The notes beneath the pieces were generated by a model. It had not been told where the DNA came from. It was given only the letters and a program-made list of their open reading frames with translations, and searched no databases. Made by a program: the position numbers and the translations under genes. A DNA stretch of 64,000 nucleotides from Limnanthes douglasii subsp. nivea (Eukaryota; Streptophyta; Magnoliopsida; Brassicales; Limnanthaceae): NCBI GenBank assembly GCA_036936605.1, contig JAUPFV010000001.1, positions 343,429,081 through 343,493,080 on the forward strand, written 5' to 3'. The first letter of the stretch is position 1. Each line of letters opens with the position of its first letter. Below, piece after piece: positions 9,944 to 22,000 of the stretch.

Positions 9944-12900
9944 TTACATGTGATTAGTCTCAATATATTCCAAGACTGCCAAACCAGCTGCCCATATATC
10001 ATCATCCAGTACAGACTCTGCGGGCGAGTGACTTATACCTCCACGACACCGTACAAACAACATTCCCACCTGTCATATACCATCCAAATCATATTACATC
10101 AATGATGAACTTCATATTAACACCCTTGTTTAAAAATGTAAACCGCAAGCAAACCTTTGTCAGATGAGCCATGGCCATCGCGTCATGACCTGCTCCACTC
10201 ATGAGCACAGGGACTTCGTCTTGGATCTCGCCTGCCATTCTCTTGAGTGCAGTGTTAGCTGCAGACTTGAGCTGTGAGGTTAACTCTGGATCGGAGATCA
10301 CTGCGTTTGCGTCATGCTAAAAAAACCATAGCAGAATCAGCAGTGCTTAGTCTGGAAACCCAAGATAAAGTAGCACTATAGAGAATGCTATCAACTTTCT
10401 CACCTTACGGTCAATTAAGCAAGCAACACCTCGCTTGTCACAGATTTGATACATCCTAGTAAATAATTCATAAAGAACAGCCTCACGCCCTGCATCATCT
10501 ATTGTTCGTAGATCCACAGTGAAAGTTGCCTGTAATTGAACTCATGAAATAAGATCAGACGTAGGTGTTAAAGTCTTTTAATGTAAGAGACATTAGAATT
10601 GTAATTCTACGGAGATCCACTTTTAGCCTTTAGAAACAGTTGGTGTTTTTGTTTTGTTTAGATCTACCCCAGTTAAGATGTATTCTAGTTTAAATAACTA
10701 TCTTGCCTGGCCTGGAATGACGTTACTCGCACTCGGCCATGTTGAGATCTCACCAACGGTGCAAACGAGGGAGCTGGCTAGCGATTCCATTGAGAACTTA
10801 CTGCATTGACCATCAGAAGATAAAAAATCTTTGGGACGTTTGCATAGACTTTCTAACAGTACAATAAGCTCGGCAGTAGCTGCCATAGGATCCTGACGCA
10901 ATGACATTGGGACTGTTCCAGCATGTCCTTGAGAACCTTTTACCACAACCTGCAAAATTTTGTTCAAGCCATGAAATAATGCAGGCATCATATGAGACCA
11001 TAAGTGTGTCTTTGATCATATCTGATGTCATCTAATAGTGGGGCAAAAGTAAGCAACTAACTTTCAGGAATCATGTGTCAACAATTCCAATGGTGGAATC
11101 GATGCAAAGTGAAGCCTAAAATAATGTAGCGAAAATTCAAAACTCTTAAACAGGTCATAAGCAATTGAAACAAAATGAAACCAAAAAGTAAAATAAACTG
11201 GTTTGTGCCATTGCTTATATCTAATGATATCTTTCCAATACTTCCTGCCATTGGTCTCCTAAACTAGTTCATTTTTTAAGACATCAGTCAAAGTGATTAT
11301 GGTTCATCATTCAAATTTTTTCACGCTGTTTTTCATGCAATTCCAAACATGTTGGCATACAGACAGAACATAATTTATAAAATCGAATACCTTCAGTCGT
11401 GTTTGTCCAGCAATTCCTTTCACAACACCTAGAGGAAAACCGTTCCATTCTAAAACAGGTCCTTGTTCAATATGAACCTGCACCAACAGACATTTTACAA
11501 CCTTTCGATTGATGAAAAGGTGAAGAGATCATCATACGCTAATATACAGGACTATAGAGAGCTCCCAAATACCTCAACATAAGCATAAACAGATGCTGGG
11601 TCATACTTGAGCTTTAGTAAGCTTTCTTCTGCAATATCTATGGAATTCTTCTTGATAGCATCTTGCATTGTCATACCACTGAGAAAGGAAATTCCATAAA
11701 TATATTTACCACACCCATTATATGAATAGAAAAAGCTGAGATTTTCAAGTGAAACCTCTTATCAAATATCTGCAGTGCAGAAACTGGTAAGATACCAGCC
11801 ACAGCTGCACTACCTAAGAAAGTAGACTGAAATCTCACTCCCTCCTCATCACTAAATGCAATCACCTGGAAACTCATTGGTATGTTTAAGCGTTTTAAAT
11901 TAAATGTTCAAAATAAATTTCAAAACTTGAATGCTGCGACATGTACAAAGAAGATGAAAATTTGAAGAAACTATTGTCTAATCTATCGGTTGAAAGTTTC
12001 AAATAAAATTGAAGACGGAATGTAGCTTTTGGTACCGGCAAACAGATTTCAACCCCAATCATAAAATGCCACGTCTCGAGCAGTATTCTGACAGACAAAT
12101 TAGACAAAAGACTAGAATATTTATAGTTTCTTACCTCAATAGGCCGTTTTAGTTCACCTAATTTCCCGTTGCTTTTCAAAACTTTCAAAGCAGATATAGC
12201 AGAGATTATCCCTAATGACCCATCGAATATCCCAGCATCAATAACAGTGTCCTATTTACATATGATAAATTGGGATCATCAGCATCCATGCTTCACATAC
12301 AGCACTCTCTATGCAGGAAATTTCAGTGAAGAAATAAAGTGAAGGCAAAAGGAAGCAAGAACATCACCAAATGTGAACCAATTAAGAGTGCCCGAGCACT
12401 TGGATTCTTTCCATCCACACGACCATGTACATTACCCATGCAGTCCACCCACCTACAACGCAGTACAACAAGTATTAGCTGAAAGCTTCATATACACTGC
12501 CTAACAGATAAAGTAGTGAGGAACTAACGTTCTCAAACCAGCATCATCCATCCATTCACGAATTTGATTCCCAGCCCTCACAGACGCTGGACTCATGAAT
12601 GTCCGCTCTAGGTATCCCTCAGAATCAGTTACCTGTTGATTTTGGCACAACCATTAACCCCTAACTAAATGGTAAACCAATATTATAAGTGCAAACATTA
12701 AGCTTTAATCTGAAAATTGAAGTCAGCAGACTTAAGGGCAACCTATAGCTAAATTTTTTATATTTACTCGTCAAAACCAATCCTACTCTGAATATTGACC
12801 ACTTAACATCTAGGATAAACTCTACACTTGTGCGTGAGTAGATCCTAGTCTTATCTTAGAAACTTTACACACTAATAGATAAGTTAGTCTCTCGATATTG

Positions 12901-13874
12901 AATTATACCCATTAGTCATTACTACACAATTCTGGCATCTCATGGCGACGGAAATAAGGAGAATGATTAAAATAAACACAAAATGAAAATAATTACTCAA
13001 TGGATGATGATCAGGAAATCATATGGTCTTTGCTTAGATCTCCGTCGACTATATAATATAATAACGTAACGCACCCTTCAAACATAATATAGATATAATA
13101 TCTCAATGCCTCAAACATCCAGATAGACCCAAGCTTATGTTGGTCAGATTGGCCATGAATTTTTTAATTGCCACTTACTCTAGAGCTTAAAACAACAGAT
13201 GACAGCTACACCACATCAACATTTATAGAATTAATTATCAAAAGATTCGGGTCAAGAACACTTCAACGCAATAATAGTTATAGACGCCAGTGAAATAATA
13301 GAAAACTCTAATTAGATTCAGCACCAAAAGCGACGTTATGATCAATACCTTCCCGAGCTCGTACAATCTTGTTACTGCTTCATCCCTTAAGATCTCCTTG
13401 TGCATACTATTCATCGTTCTCTCTCCATCCTCAATTCCTGCACCGACACCATATAAACAGTAGGTCGATTACCTCGTTAATCCAATAGAGTTTGAAATTT
13501 TGAAGGCTAAGTTCGATTGTCGTCATCGTCATTATCAACAACAGAGCAAAGCCAGATTACTTTTCGTGGTATTAGTAACTAAAATGGAACACATATAACA
13601 ATAATATTCACGCAAAAATGAGCCAAAAGGTTTACCACTTGCACTAGCGTCATATTGATATGATCATTAACGAATCAAGCTTGCACAAAACCAAGAACAC
13701 TTGGTCGAAACTAAGATTATAAATGGAATTACCTGTATAGATGGATGAGGAAGACGAAGAAGATACTATTGATAGTAGAGAAATAATAAAACACCATGAT
13801 AAAATGATCGGCGAGTGATAAGAAGAATGGTGGTGATTTACGAAAGAAAGCGAAGGTAAAGAAAGAATCGGCAT
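9944..13874 (-). CDS. AAH: Allantoate deiminase (allantoate amidohydrolase), 12 exons, 498 aa
   Basis: The enzyme is a metal-dependent M20-family hydrolase of the endoplasmic reticulum. It releases ammonia and CO2 from allantoate in ureide (purine nitrogen) recycling. Exons: 13733-13874, 13349-13437, 12529-12632, 12368-12452, 12135-12251, 11756-11865, 11573-11678, 11391-11477, 10707-10949, 10404-10529, 10155-10316, 9944-10069. They sum to 1497 bases with all phases compatible. Residues 1-47 are a signal/anchor with a hydrophobic core (IILSWCFIISLLSIV). Likely metal and catalytic residues are H139 and D141 in GSHLDTV, D150 in IFDGS, E186-E187 in FSDEEGVRF, H253 in VHIEQG and H471 in GISHSP. 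GSQGHAGTVPMS and SGAGHDAMAMAHLTK are family hallmarks and favour AAH over its paralogue ureidoglycolate amidohydrolase. The intron after 10707 uses a GC donor. The start was chosen because it opens the signal segment in phase; the ATG at 13923 is out of frame. The gene appears intact. Confidence 0.93.
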
Positions 13875-15259
13875 GGCTGCGTCTTAGAAAGCTTGCAAGA
13901 AAAAGAGAGTTTGGTATACTCAACTATAAAGAGCAAGATTTCAAGAGCAGCCACGGAACGAGAACACGGTAATAGAGAGAGATAAAAGGAATCTATGTGG
14001 TCTATCACAGTTCTTTATCTCTCCATTTATGTAAGAGGGGTCACTTGCGTAGTCAGGTGTTGTTTGGGGTAGGAGGTGGTGGTGTGGTCCATATCGTTTT
14101 TTATGTGGGTCCTACCTTTTTGGATGTAACTAATTATAATAATAATTATTAGTATTTTTTATTTTATTTTTATATATACAATAATTTAATTTTTTCCAAT
14201 TTATAAACTAAAATTGAACTTTATAAAAAAAAAAACATAAATAGAGAGGAATAATAACATAAAAGAAAAATCTACAAACATATTGAAAATTGAGTTTCTT
14301 TATATTCAGAAAGTTGTAATTTACAAGAAATTTAGAAAATAAAAAATCTTAATTAAATATTAAATCACTTTCAATTTTTTGCCAATTTTTTACGTACCTA
14401 TGGAAAGGCGGTACAAACTTGGGTGCGAATTTTGAGGTCATGAAGATGGAGTAAACTCTCTAATTACATGGTTCTTCGTATAATTCTTCTTGTTCATACT
14501 TCTATTTTCATAAGTAAAACCAGTAAGTATGGATGGCAAGTAATTTTTCAAATATGATTCTGAAGTTGTTTATACTCATGAATTTTTTCTTATTATAAAA
14601 TTTCATAAATTTACCTTCTAAAAGTCTAGAGTTTATTGAGTACTAGTGTGCATTGTGTCTTCGTGAGTATGTGTTTGGTCGTGAGTGTTATGTGTTGAAG
14701 TTCTATAATTATGAGATTTTAATTGAAATAAAGGTCGTGGGTATGAATGTGCAACAAATAATAACATTGTGATTTTTGTCTTGAACAAGATGAGGGTAAA
14801 AATGACTCTTACTTTATAGCGAAAATAAGGAAGTGCAGAACATTGAGGATGGAGGAAATAAAAAAAAAACGTGGATGAAATAGCTTATCTCTTTACTTAG
14901 TAGAGGTTTGAAAATTAGAAAAATATACTTATTTGTATGTTATTTTGTTAGTTGAATCATTATGATAACTAAATGATAGTACAAAATAGAAAACAATATG
15001 TTAAGTTAAGGTTACAGATGACAGAGTAAATGATGTCGAGTTGAAGTTGGACAATATAAAAGAGGTAGTTAAGGATGAAAATGTAAAGATGAAAGATAAA
15101 AAGAATCAAGTTGAAGATTAAAAAAAACGTGTGAAAGATAAAAAAAAAAGGTGAAGAATAAAGAAGATGATGTGATATAAAATGAAGTTCAAAACCAAAA
15201 AAATGATGTAAGTGAAATAAAATAGACTGGGAAATATGATTCATTTTACATATTTCATA
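13875..15259. other. AAH upstream region and AT-rich spacer
   Basis: The first about 200 bases carry the presumed AAH promoter and leader, with GA-rich runs, but I cannot assign a convincing TATA box or start site. The rest is AT-rich with no supportable gene. The minus-strand open frame at 14969-15283 is rich in F, I, L and Y and matches nothing I recognise. Confidence 0.5.
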
Positions 15260-17340
15260 GTTTTGGGAAAACCTATTTTGCATTTTGTAAAAGGTTGTAG
15301 TTCACATTTGTAAAATCTTTTATTTCGAAAATGTATTTAACACGTTCATTTTGTATTTTACATTTATGTTTAACTTTTATTTTGAAATATGAAAATTCTT
15401 TATGACACGTTTCACATTTTTCAGTTTTCAAATTGTATGTAACATGTGTCCGCATTTCATATTTTACATGTCGTGTTTAGTTTAACGCTTATTTCGCATT
15501 TCGCATTTATGTATTAGCTCGTTTTGCATATCGCATTTGTGCTAGCCTTTATTTTATATTTTGTTTGTGTCTTTTACATTATTTTAATTTTCCAAATAGT
15601 TAACTTGCCTTATTTCAAAGTTATGTATTTGTGTTTTAAAAGCAGAAGGCAAATGACAACATATACTAATGCCAAAAGATAAAATTTCATGTGCAACAAA
15701 TGCAAGTACTGTAATTTATAAAAAGAATGATGAGAATAATATGAATAGAAAATGTTTTAAAATGTTGTTTAATGTCAAAAAACTGATTGAGTAATTGATA
15801 GCAAAATAAAGTTTTTGGTTAATGTCAATGAAGTCAACAAATTAACAAATATCCAAATGAATGGGAACAAATTGATCCGATTGTATGGTTAGTTATAAAT
15901 ACGATCTATATGTGAGTAACATGATAAATCTAGCCAATGAATACCAACTTGACTATAAGTTAGCATTTATGTTTCCAATATATCATTGCTTAAATCAATT
16001 ATTACATATTTCACATCTCGTGGGTTGAGTAATAACATGTTTCAGAGCATTTAGCTTAAACCTAGTATTCTATTTTGTCCTTGTTTCACATTTCTTATTT
16101 GACATTATTCTTGTTTCACATTTTATATTTGACATTATCCTTGTTTTATATTTCTCATTTGACATTAGTCGTGTTTCTTATTTCGCAGACCGTCAAGAAA
16201 AATAGGTTTTGTATACATGTCACTCACCATAATAGAACATTAAATATTTTTGCTAAATTAACAGTCATTTATGAACATGTAAATGGTTAACATCTTTAAT
16301 TTTTATAATATTTATGAATTATAAACTACGTTATTGTTTCAAAAAAATGTCTTAATGTAGTAATCGATCATTTTAACAACAATTGTTCTATAAATAGTTA
16401 ACAAAATCATTCGTTAACGGATAAGAAATCCAATTTTATCATCATTCTAGCATGCATCAAAGCACGAAGAAATAGAATCAATCACTAGCCATTAATGAAG
16501 ACGAGCCTCGATAATGGATGGATATTCAACTTTAACTCATTGGTGATATATTTAAAATACCCAGCAAATAAAATAAAAAGGGCATCACAATCTATCTAAG
16601 TTATACAATATTTCATAATTTACATTAATATATATATATTTTTTAATTTTGTATCTACGTTATAAATTGTTTTGTATTTTGTATTTGAAATTTACCTCTT
16701 TCGCATTTCGCAAATGATAATAAACATTGTTTTACATTTCACATATGATGTTAACCTTATTTTTCATTTCAAATTTCATATCTAAATCATATATTTGTTA
16801 AATCTTTTATTTATATAAATATCCAATATAGATTACTTCGTCATAATGGAATTTTAAAACCAAAACCAGCAATGAAGATAGTGCCCAAAAGATATACCAC
16901 AACAACAATAAAAGAAAATATCGTGGCATATTAGTATGTGAGTATTCTACACAAAAATAATAAAACAAACGGCCCGTATGATGAAAGCATTCATATGTTA
17001 AAGATATACTTTATGTTTAATATATTTCTAAATTATATAAACACAAATAAATATTGATATTTGATGTTTTAGTAGTAAAAATATTGTATATTGGATTGTA
17101 TTTATATTGACTTGTGTCAGTAGTAATTTAACATCGGTAATTTTTAGAAATATTTCCTCATGTTTTCCAATTGAAAATCTATATGTTTTCCAACTCGCGG
17201 CTCACAATAAATCAAGTTTATTGTTATTTCGCATTTATTTTGGAGTTCAACTTGTATACATCTCACATTTGTTTCAAACCTTAATTTTCAGTTCGTAACT
17301 GGTTATATATATGTTTAATATTCACATATTATTTCTATTC
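15260..17340. repeat. Field of degenerate tttcacatttcgcattt repeats
   Basis: Short phrases such as cgcatttcgcatttatg, gttttacatttcacat and tttcgcatttcgcaaatg recur dozens of times on the plus strand at irregular intervals, separated by AT-rich sequence. The density is highest at 15280-15560, 16075-16190 and 16680-16790. The same family reappears at 18540-18990. This looks like an old, heavily mutated tandem array; no coding function is evident. Confidence 0.6.
16078..16190. repeat. Minisatellite, about 29-bp unit, nearly 4 copies
   Basis: Units of the form cttgtttcacatttcttat followed by ttgacatta repeat almost four times with few changes. This is the best-preserved part of the surrounding degenerate repeat field. 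Confidence 0.85.
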
Positions 17341-17899
17341 ATATTTTTCTTCATTTCACGTTTTATAATTAGAAAAATACATTCTTCCTATTTCTTAATA
17401 AACTTCTAAACAATATTTTACATTTTACAACTTGAAACTCAAAAACTTACATAATAAATTTAAAAACAAAATTAATAATAAAAGTATACAATTACATTTA
17501 TTTTATAAAGCTTCTTCGCATGTCTGTATATTAGGACCTCCTTTCTTATAAATAATACATTTTATTTTTCTGAAGATGCATTCTCATCTAGATACAATAT
17601 GTATATTCTTAGGTCTTTCCGTTCTCTTTTCAAATTTGTTGGAAGAATAATTAGAAAATTGGTACAATTAGATGTTTTGCCAAAAGTAGTTTGCGATATG
17701 CATAATTTTCATCATAAAAGCTTGGCTCCAGACATGTTGAAAGATTTTGATTAATCTTAATTATAGCAGTCAAAACATGAGAGCATTGGAAAACAATCAA
17801 TTTGTTACTTACCATAAAAAAAATGAAAAAAATATAAGATCAACAACAATATCAGGTTTAAAAAAACTTTGTTTTGTACTAGTTAAGATAAACAAAATA

Positions 17900-19060
17900 A
17901 CCATAAATGTCGTATTTTTATATTAACCTTAAGTTTCTTTTCAAATTCAGAACATAATTCAGTAGTCCAACCTAGACTATTTGCGTATTATCTTGATACT
18001 TATTTATAAAATTATAATCTTATCAATTTATTTTAATATAAAAAAATTACAATGCTCTTTGATATGATGATTAAATGACTCTGCTAAACTAGAGTTCATG
18101 GAAACGTAACACTTACCTTTGAAAAATGCACATGCATATTTTTCTGTTGGTAAGTTTTTGTAAAAATTAACAAATTTTGAACCTCATTCATTAATAACTT
18201 GTTCCATATGTAAAGTGAACATATTATGAGTAGGTGCATAAGCACGTTGTTTAAACTTTTGAACCATTATTCTCCTAAATTTTGCGAATGTATAACTTAA
18301 TGCATACTTCAAATTTCTAATCATACGAGGTATCATAAAAACGAGAAAACAAAGCATTAACTCTATTGATTATACTTAAGTGACGATCTAAAATAAACGT
18401 GATTGAACGATCAAGCAAGTGAGGTTTCAGTAACTCAAGAACCAGAGCCAATTATGACTATATTTTGACTTAACAATAGCAAATAAAACTGGGAAAATAC
18501 ATGTACATTTATAAAAAACACGATTAATAAGGACAATTTTACATGTTTCAATTACAAAATATGAAAGGTTTATGATTCACAATAAGCTATTTCATAAATT
18601 AAATTTTATATTGTGTTTGCATTTAAAATACTGAATGTTTTGTAATTCACTACTAAGTTATATTTCATAACTGATAATTTCAATTCTGTAATTCTTAAAT
18701 CATAAATAATGCAAGTTCCACAATTCACAAATTAAAAATCATAAAATATACATAATTTGTAATTCGCAAATCAAAAATAAAAAATAAAAAAATCATAAAC
18801 TAAACATGTTTCATATTTCGCAAATCATAAAATCATAAATGAGAACGTTTTGCAGTTCACAAAATAAAAATCAGAGTAGTCTTATTTCACAATTCACAAC
18901 CTTATAATAAGGTATGTTTCACAATTCACATATCATCATAAAACATGTTGTATAATTCGTAAATAAAAAATATTTCATGTTTTGTAATTTGTACTTTAAA
19001 ATACTAAAGAACATAACTCATAATTTTTACCATTTTTAGTCATGGCAACTAGTAATACTT
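17900..19060 (-). pseudogene. Relic Mutator-like (MURA-type) transposase
   Basis: Minus-strand conceptual fragments match the order of a Mutator transposase. First, near 19030-19056, LLVAMTKNGKN (family pattern LL.AV..D.N). Then, near 18345-18475, LELLKPHLLDRSITFILDR followed by HLSIINRVNALFSRFY. Then near 18200-18340 NLKYALSYTFAKFRRIM, and near 18040-18150 KYACAFFKGKCYVSMNSSLA with ESFN following, the typical block after the catalytic core. Reading needs several frame changes and crosses stop codons, so it is long dead. Between the first and second fragments lie about 500 bases of degenerate repeats. Element ends were not found. Confidence 0.72.
18540..18990. repeat. Degenerate ttcacaattcacaaatcataaa array within transposase relic
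   Basis: About ten to twelve loosely conserved units of 35-45 bases contain catgtttcacaattcac or tttcgcaaatcataaa. They are related to the field at 15260-17340 on the same strand. The array separates two fragments of the Mutator transposase and therefore either inserted into it or expanded inside an intron. Confidence 0.65.
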
Positions 19061-22000
19061 CTTGATGTTTTTCTGGATTTTTTATATTAATAAATCATAT
19101 TAAATGACAAAAATGGAAACTTTGAATATAAAACCCAAATGACGTGGAACATCATTTGGATAAATTATTTTAGACTATATTCGAGTGAGTAATCACTTAT
19201 AATACCAATATTCTTTAATGGTTTCAAGGTGTCATTTAATTATCAAATGAAGTAAAATTTTCTCTTTACACAATCCTCACAATTTGCTTATAAAGAATCC
19301 ATAAAATTCAATACGAGATATCTCAAACCATAGTTGGTTTAAGAAATAATTGTATGTTTTTGCGACCACGTCGTATTTCGATATAATAAAATCATGTATT
19401 TATTTAGCAATCAAATCCAATATCAAATGCTTCTTACTTTCTTTCGAAAATAAGAGTCTCACAAATATGTTATATATCATACTTCTTAATGACGATGAAG
19501 TCATTGAACATATCAATTGATGCTTAAAGTCATGCACATCACCTTGAGACTTTATTCATGCAATGAACGTTTTTATCTATTATTATGCATATTTAAAAAA
19601 AAAACATTATATACAAATACGAGATAAAATAAACTTCATAAATTATGCATATAACTCGAAATTTTTGATTTTTTTTTGTAACATTTATTAACACATATTT
19701 GAGAAAATAACTGATCAATTTGAAAAACTGAGTAGTTTACATAAAACAGACATACAACTGAATATTTAAAAGGATTGGAAACTTCATGGAAGATAGATGC
19801 GTTTGATCGAAGTTTTCATTTGTATTTTTTTTTCACGCAATCAAGGTTTTAAAGAGATAAAAAATCGAAAAGATAAAAAATAAAATTAGTAAAATAAATA
19901 ACTTTATATAATTATTAAAAAACAAAATTGAATCTTATAAAATAAATAAAAATTAAATGGTAATTAACAGAAAAAGTGGAGATGCATTGAAAAATAAATT
20001 TGGTTTTGCATATAATTTGTTACTTCATTTATTTAGCTATAATATATTATGAATAATAATTATATATATATATATATATAATATGTTATAGCTTATTTTT
20101 TAGTTATTTATAATTTAGAAAGTACTTTTTTAATTTATTTTCATATTGAAAAAGAAAATAATATTACAATGTTAAAATAAAATTATAAAAACCAAATTTT
20201 AAGTTCTTTAAAAATATAATTTTGTTTATCATTATTATTTTATGATATTTATATATAATTTGTATTTTAATAATTAAAAGTTTCGTTATATTTATTTGTT
20301 TTTAAACTAAAAGTCATGAAAGTTTAGATTAATGATAAAAAAATTCACATGAAATTAATTTTAAAAAGAGAAAATAATATTTAAAATGTTTTTTTAAGGA
20401 TTTAATAGTAACTTCTAAATAAATACTGATTTGGTTTATTTATAATGAAATTTACCGGCATGAATACACCTGAGATCCATCAACAACTATAAGTATATAT
20501 GACATCTCTTAGGTATAGTCTTAACAATCTATTGTACATTACTCATTAAAAATTTAAATTTGGATAACATCCCGACTAATAATCTTTTTAACCGATGGAA
20601 CAATACTGTTCTTTCACTCGATCGTCCAAGATATTCTATATTGTATGAATGACCACTTGGTTGCGTGAAATTATCTTTAATTTGCCTTATTAAAAGGCTT
20701 AAATGAAAAAGTTTTCTTCAAAAAACATCATTTTCCAAGGGAAAAATATAAATATGTAATGCTTTATCTTGATAAAGCGATGAAAACGTTCCTTATAGGT
20801 GATGATAAGACATGGTCATTTGTGTTGTATTTATTTAGTTTTGGAGTTGGCTGAGTGCCCTCATTCTAGGTCTAAAAATATTTTTACGCTAGGGGGTTCG
20901 AGTGGTCGAACATTAACTTCTTGTGTTGATGAATATCGGTTGTTAAACCCCCACATTTTGCATTGAGGAGTCTCGGTCGTCCAAACTTACTCTTGAAGTA
21001 ACACGTATTTGATTGATTATGATTTTGTGATCTTCAAAGATGTTTTATTGTTATTGTCATATTTTTATTTTGTTTAACGCAAATCATATGCATTATTCAC
21101 ATTAATCAAAGCTTAATATTGGTTTCTTTAATATAGACTTTTGATATTCTCATACTTCCACACCACTAGATTGTGACTATCGGTCTTCCGATATCATAAA
21201 ACAATGGTTATTGAGGAAACTGAAGGGACAAAAAAATACCTTATAAATAATGGAGGACACCTTATCTTCCAAACACTTAAAATTTGCTAAAGAAATTTTG
21301 TTTTTTGAATTACAAGAATTATTTTTTCCATTCGTTAAACCATAAAATCTAAGTATTACCGATTTCTCGATCCACTAGTTGAACACTACTTAGTTTCATA
21401 GAGCAAGTAGCAAAAACATGCCGAGTCTAAGCGAGCCATTAGTTGAACATTATGGTTTCCACCGAGCCACTCACACAACTCTACTGGTTGCGTTCGATAT
21501 TCCATCAGATCCCTCATTATACTTAAGGTAATCTCATATTTCTTACTTCAATTATATTAAGTAAAAAACCAGTATAAGGTATAACAAGTTATAAGGTTTG
21601 AAGTTTTCAATGAGAGATCAAACAATGAAATATACTCAATCAATGAACCCTCTTTTGGGGATGAGGAGAAAATAAAGTAGTCTCAATAATTGTTATGGAG
21701 GTTGATAGACCATTTAACGCTCTAAGGTCCAAAACATGATCCACGCTCATAAATATCCACAACTATAGCTTGCAACCTATGTAAAGTCCTTGTTGGGTAT
21801 GCCAAAACCTACTACGAGTGTCAAGGAATTTAAATTTATCTAAAAATAAAAAATCTCACAATCGTTTGAGTATGAGGTCAAATATAATCAATTTGTCGAG
21901 ACACCTGAAAGTATAATCATGAATATTTATCATGTCGTGTTTACCAATTTTCAAAGCATTAAGTACATATACCTTGACCTTTTAAAGTTAGAGATACTTC

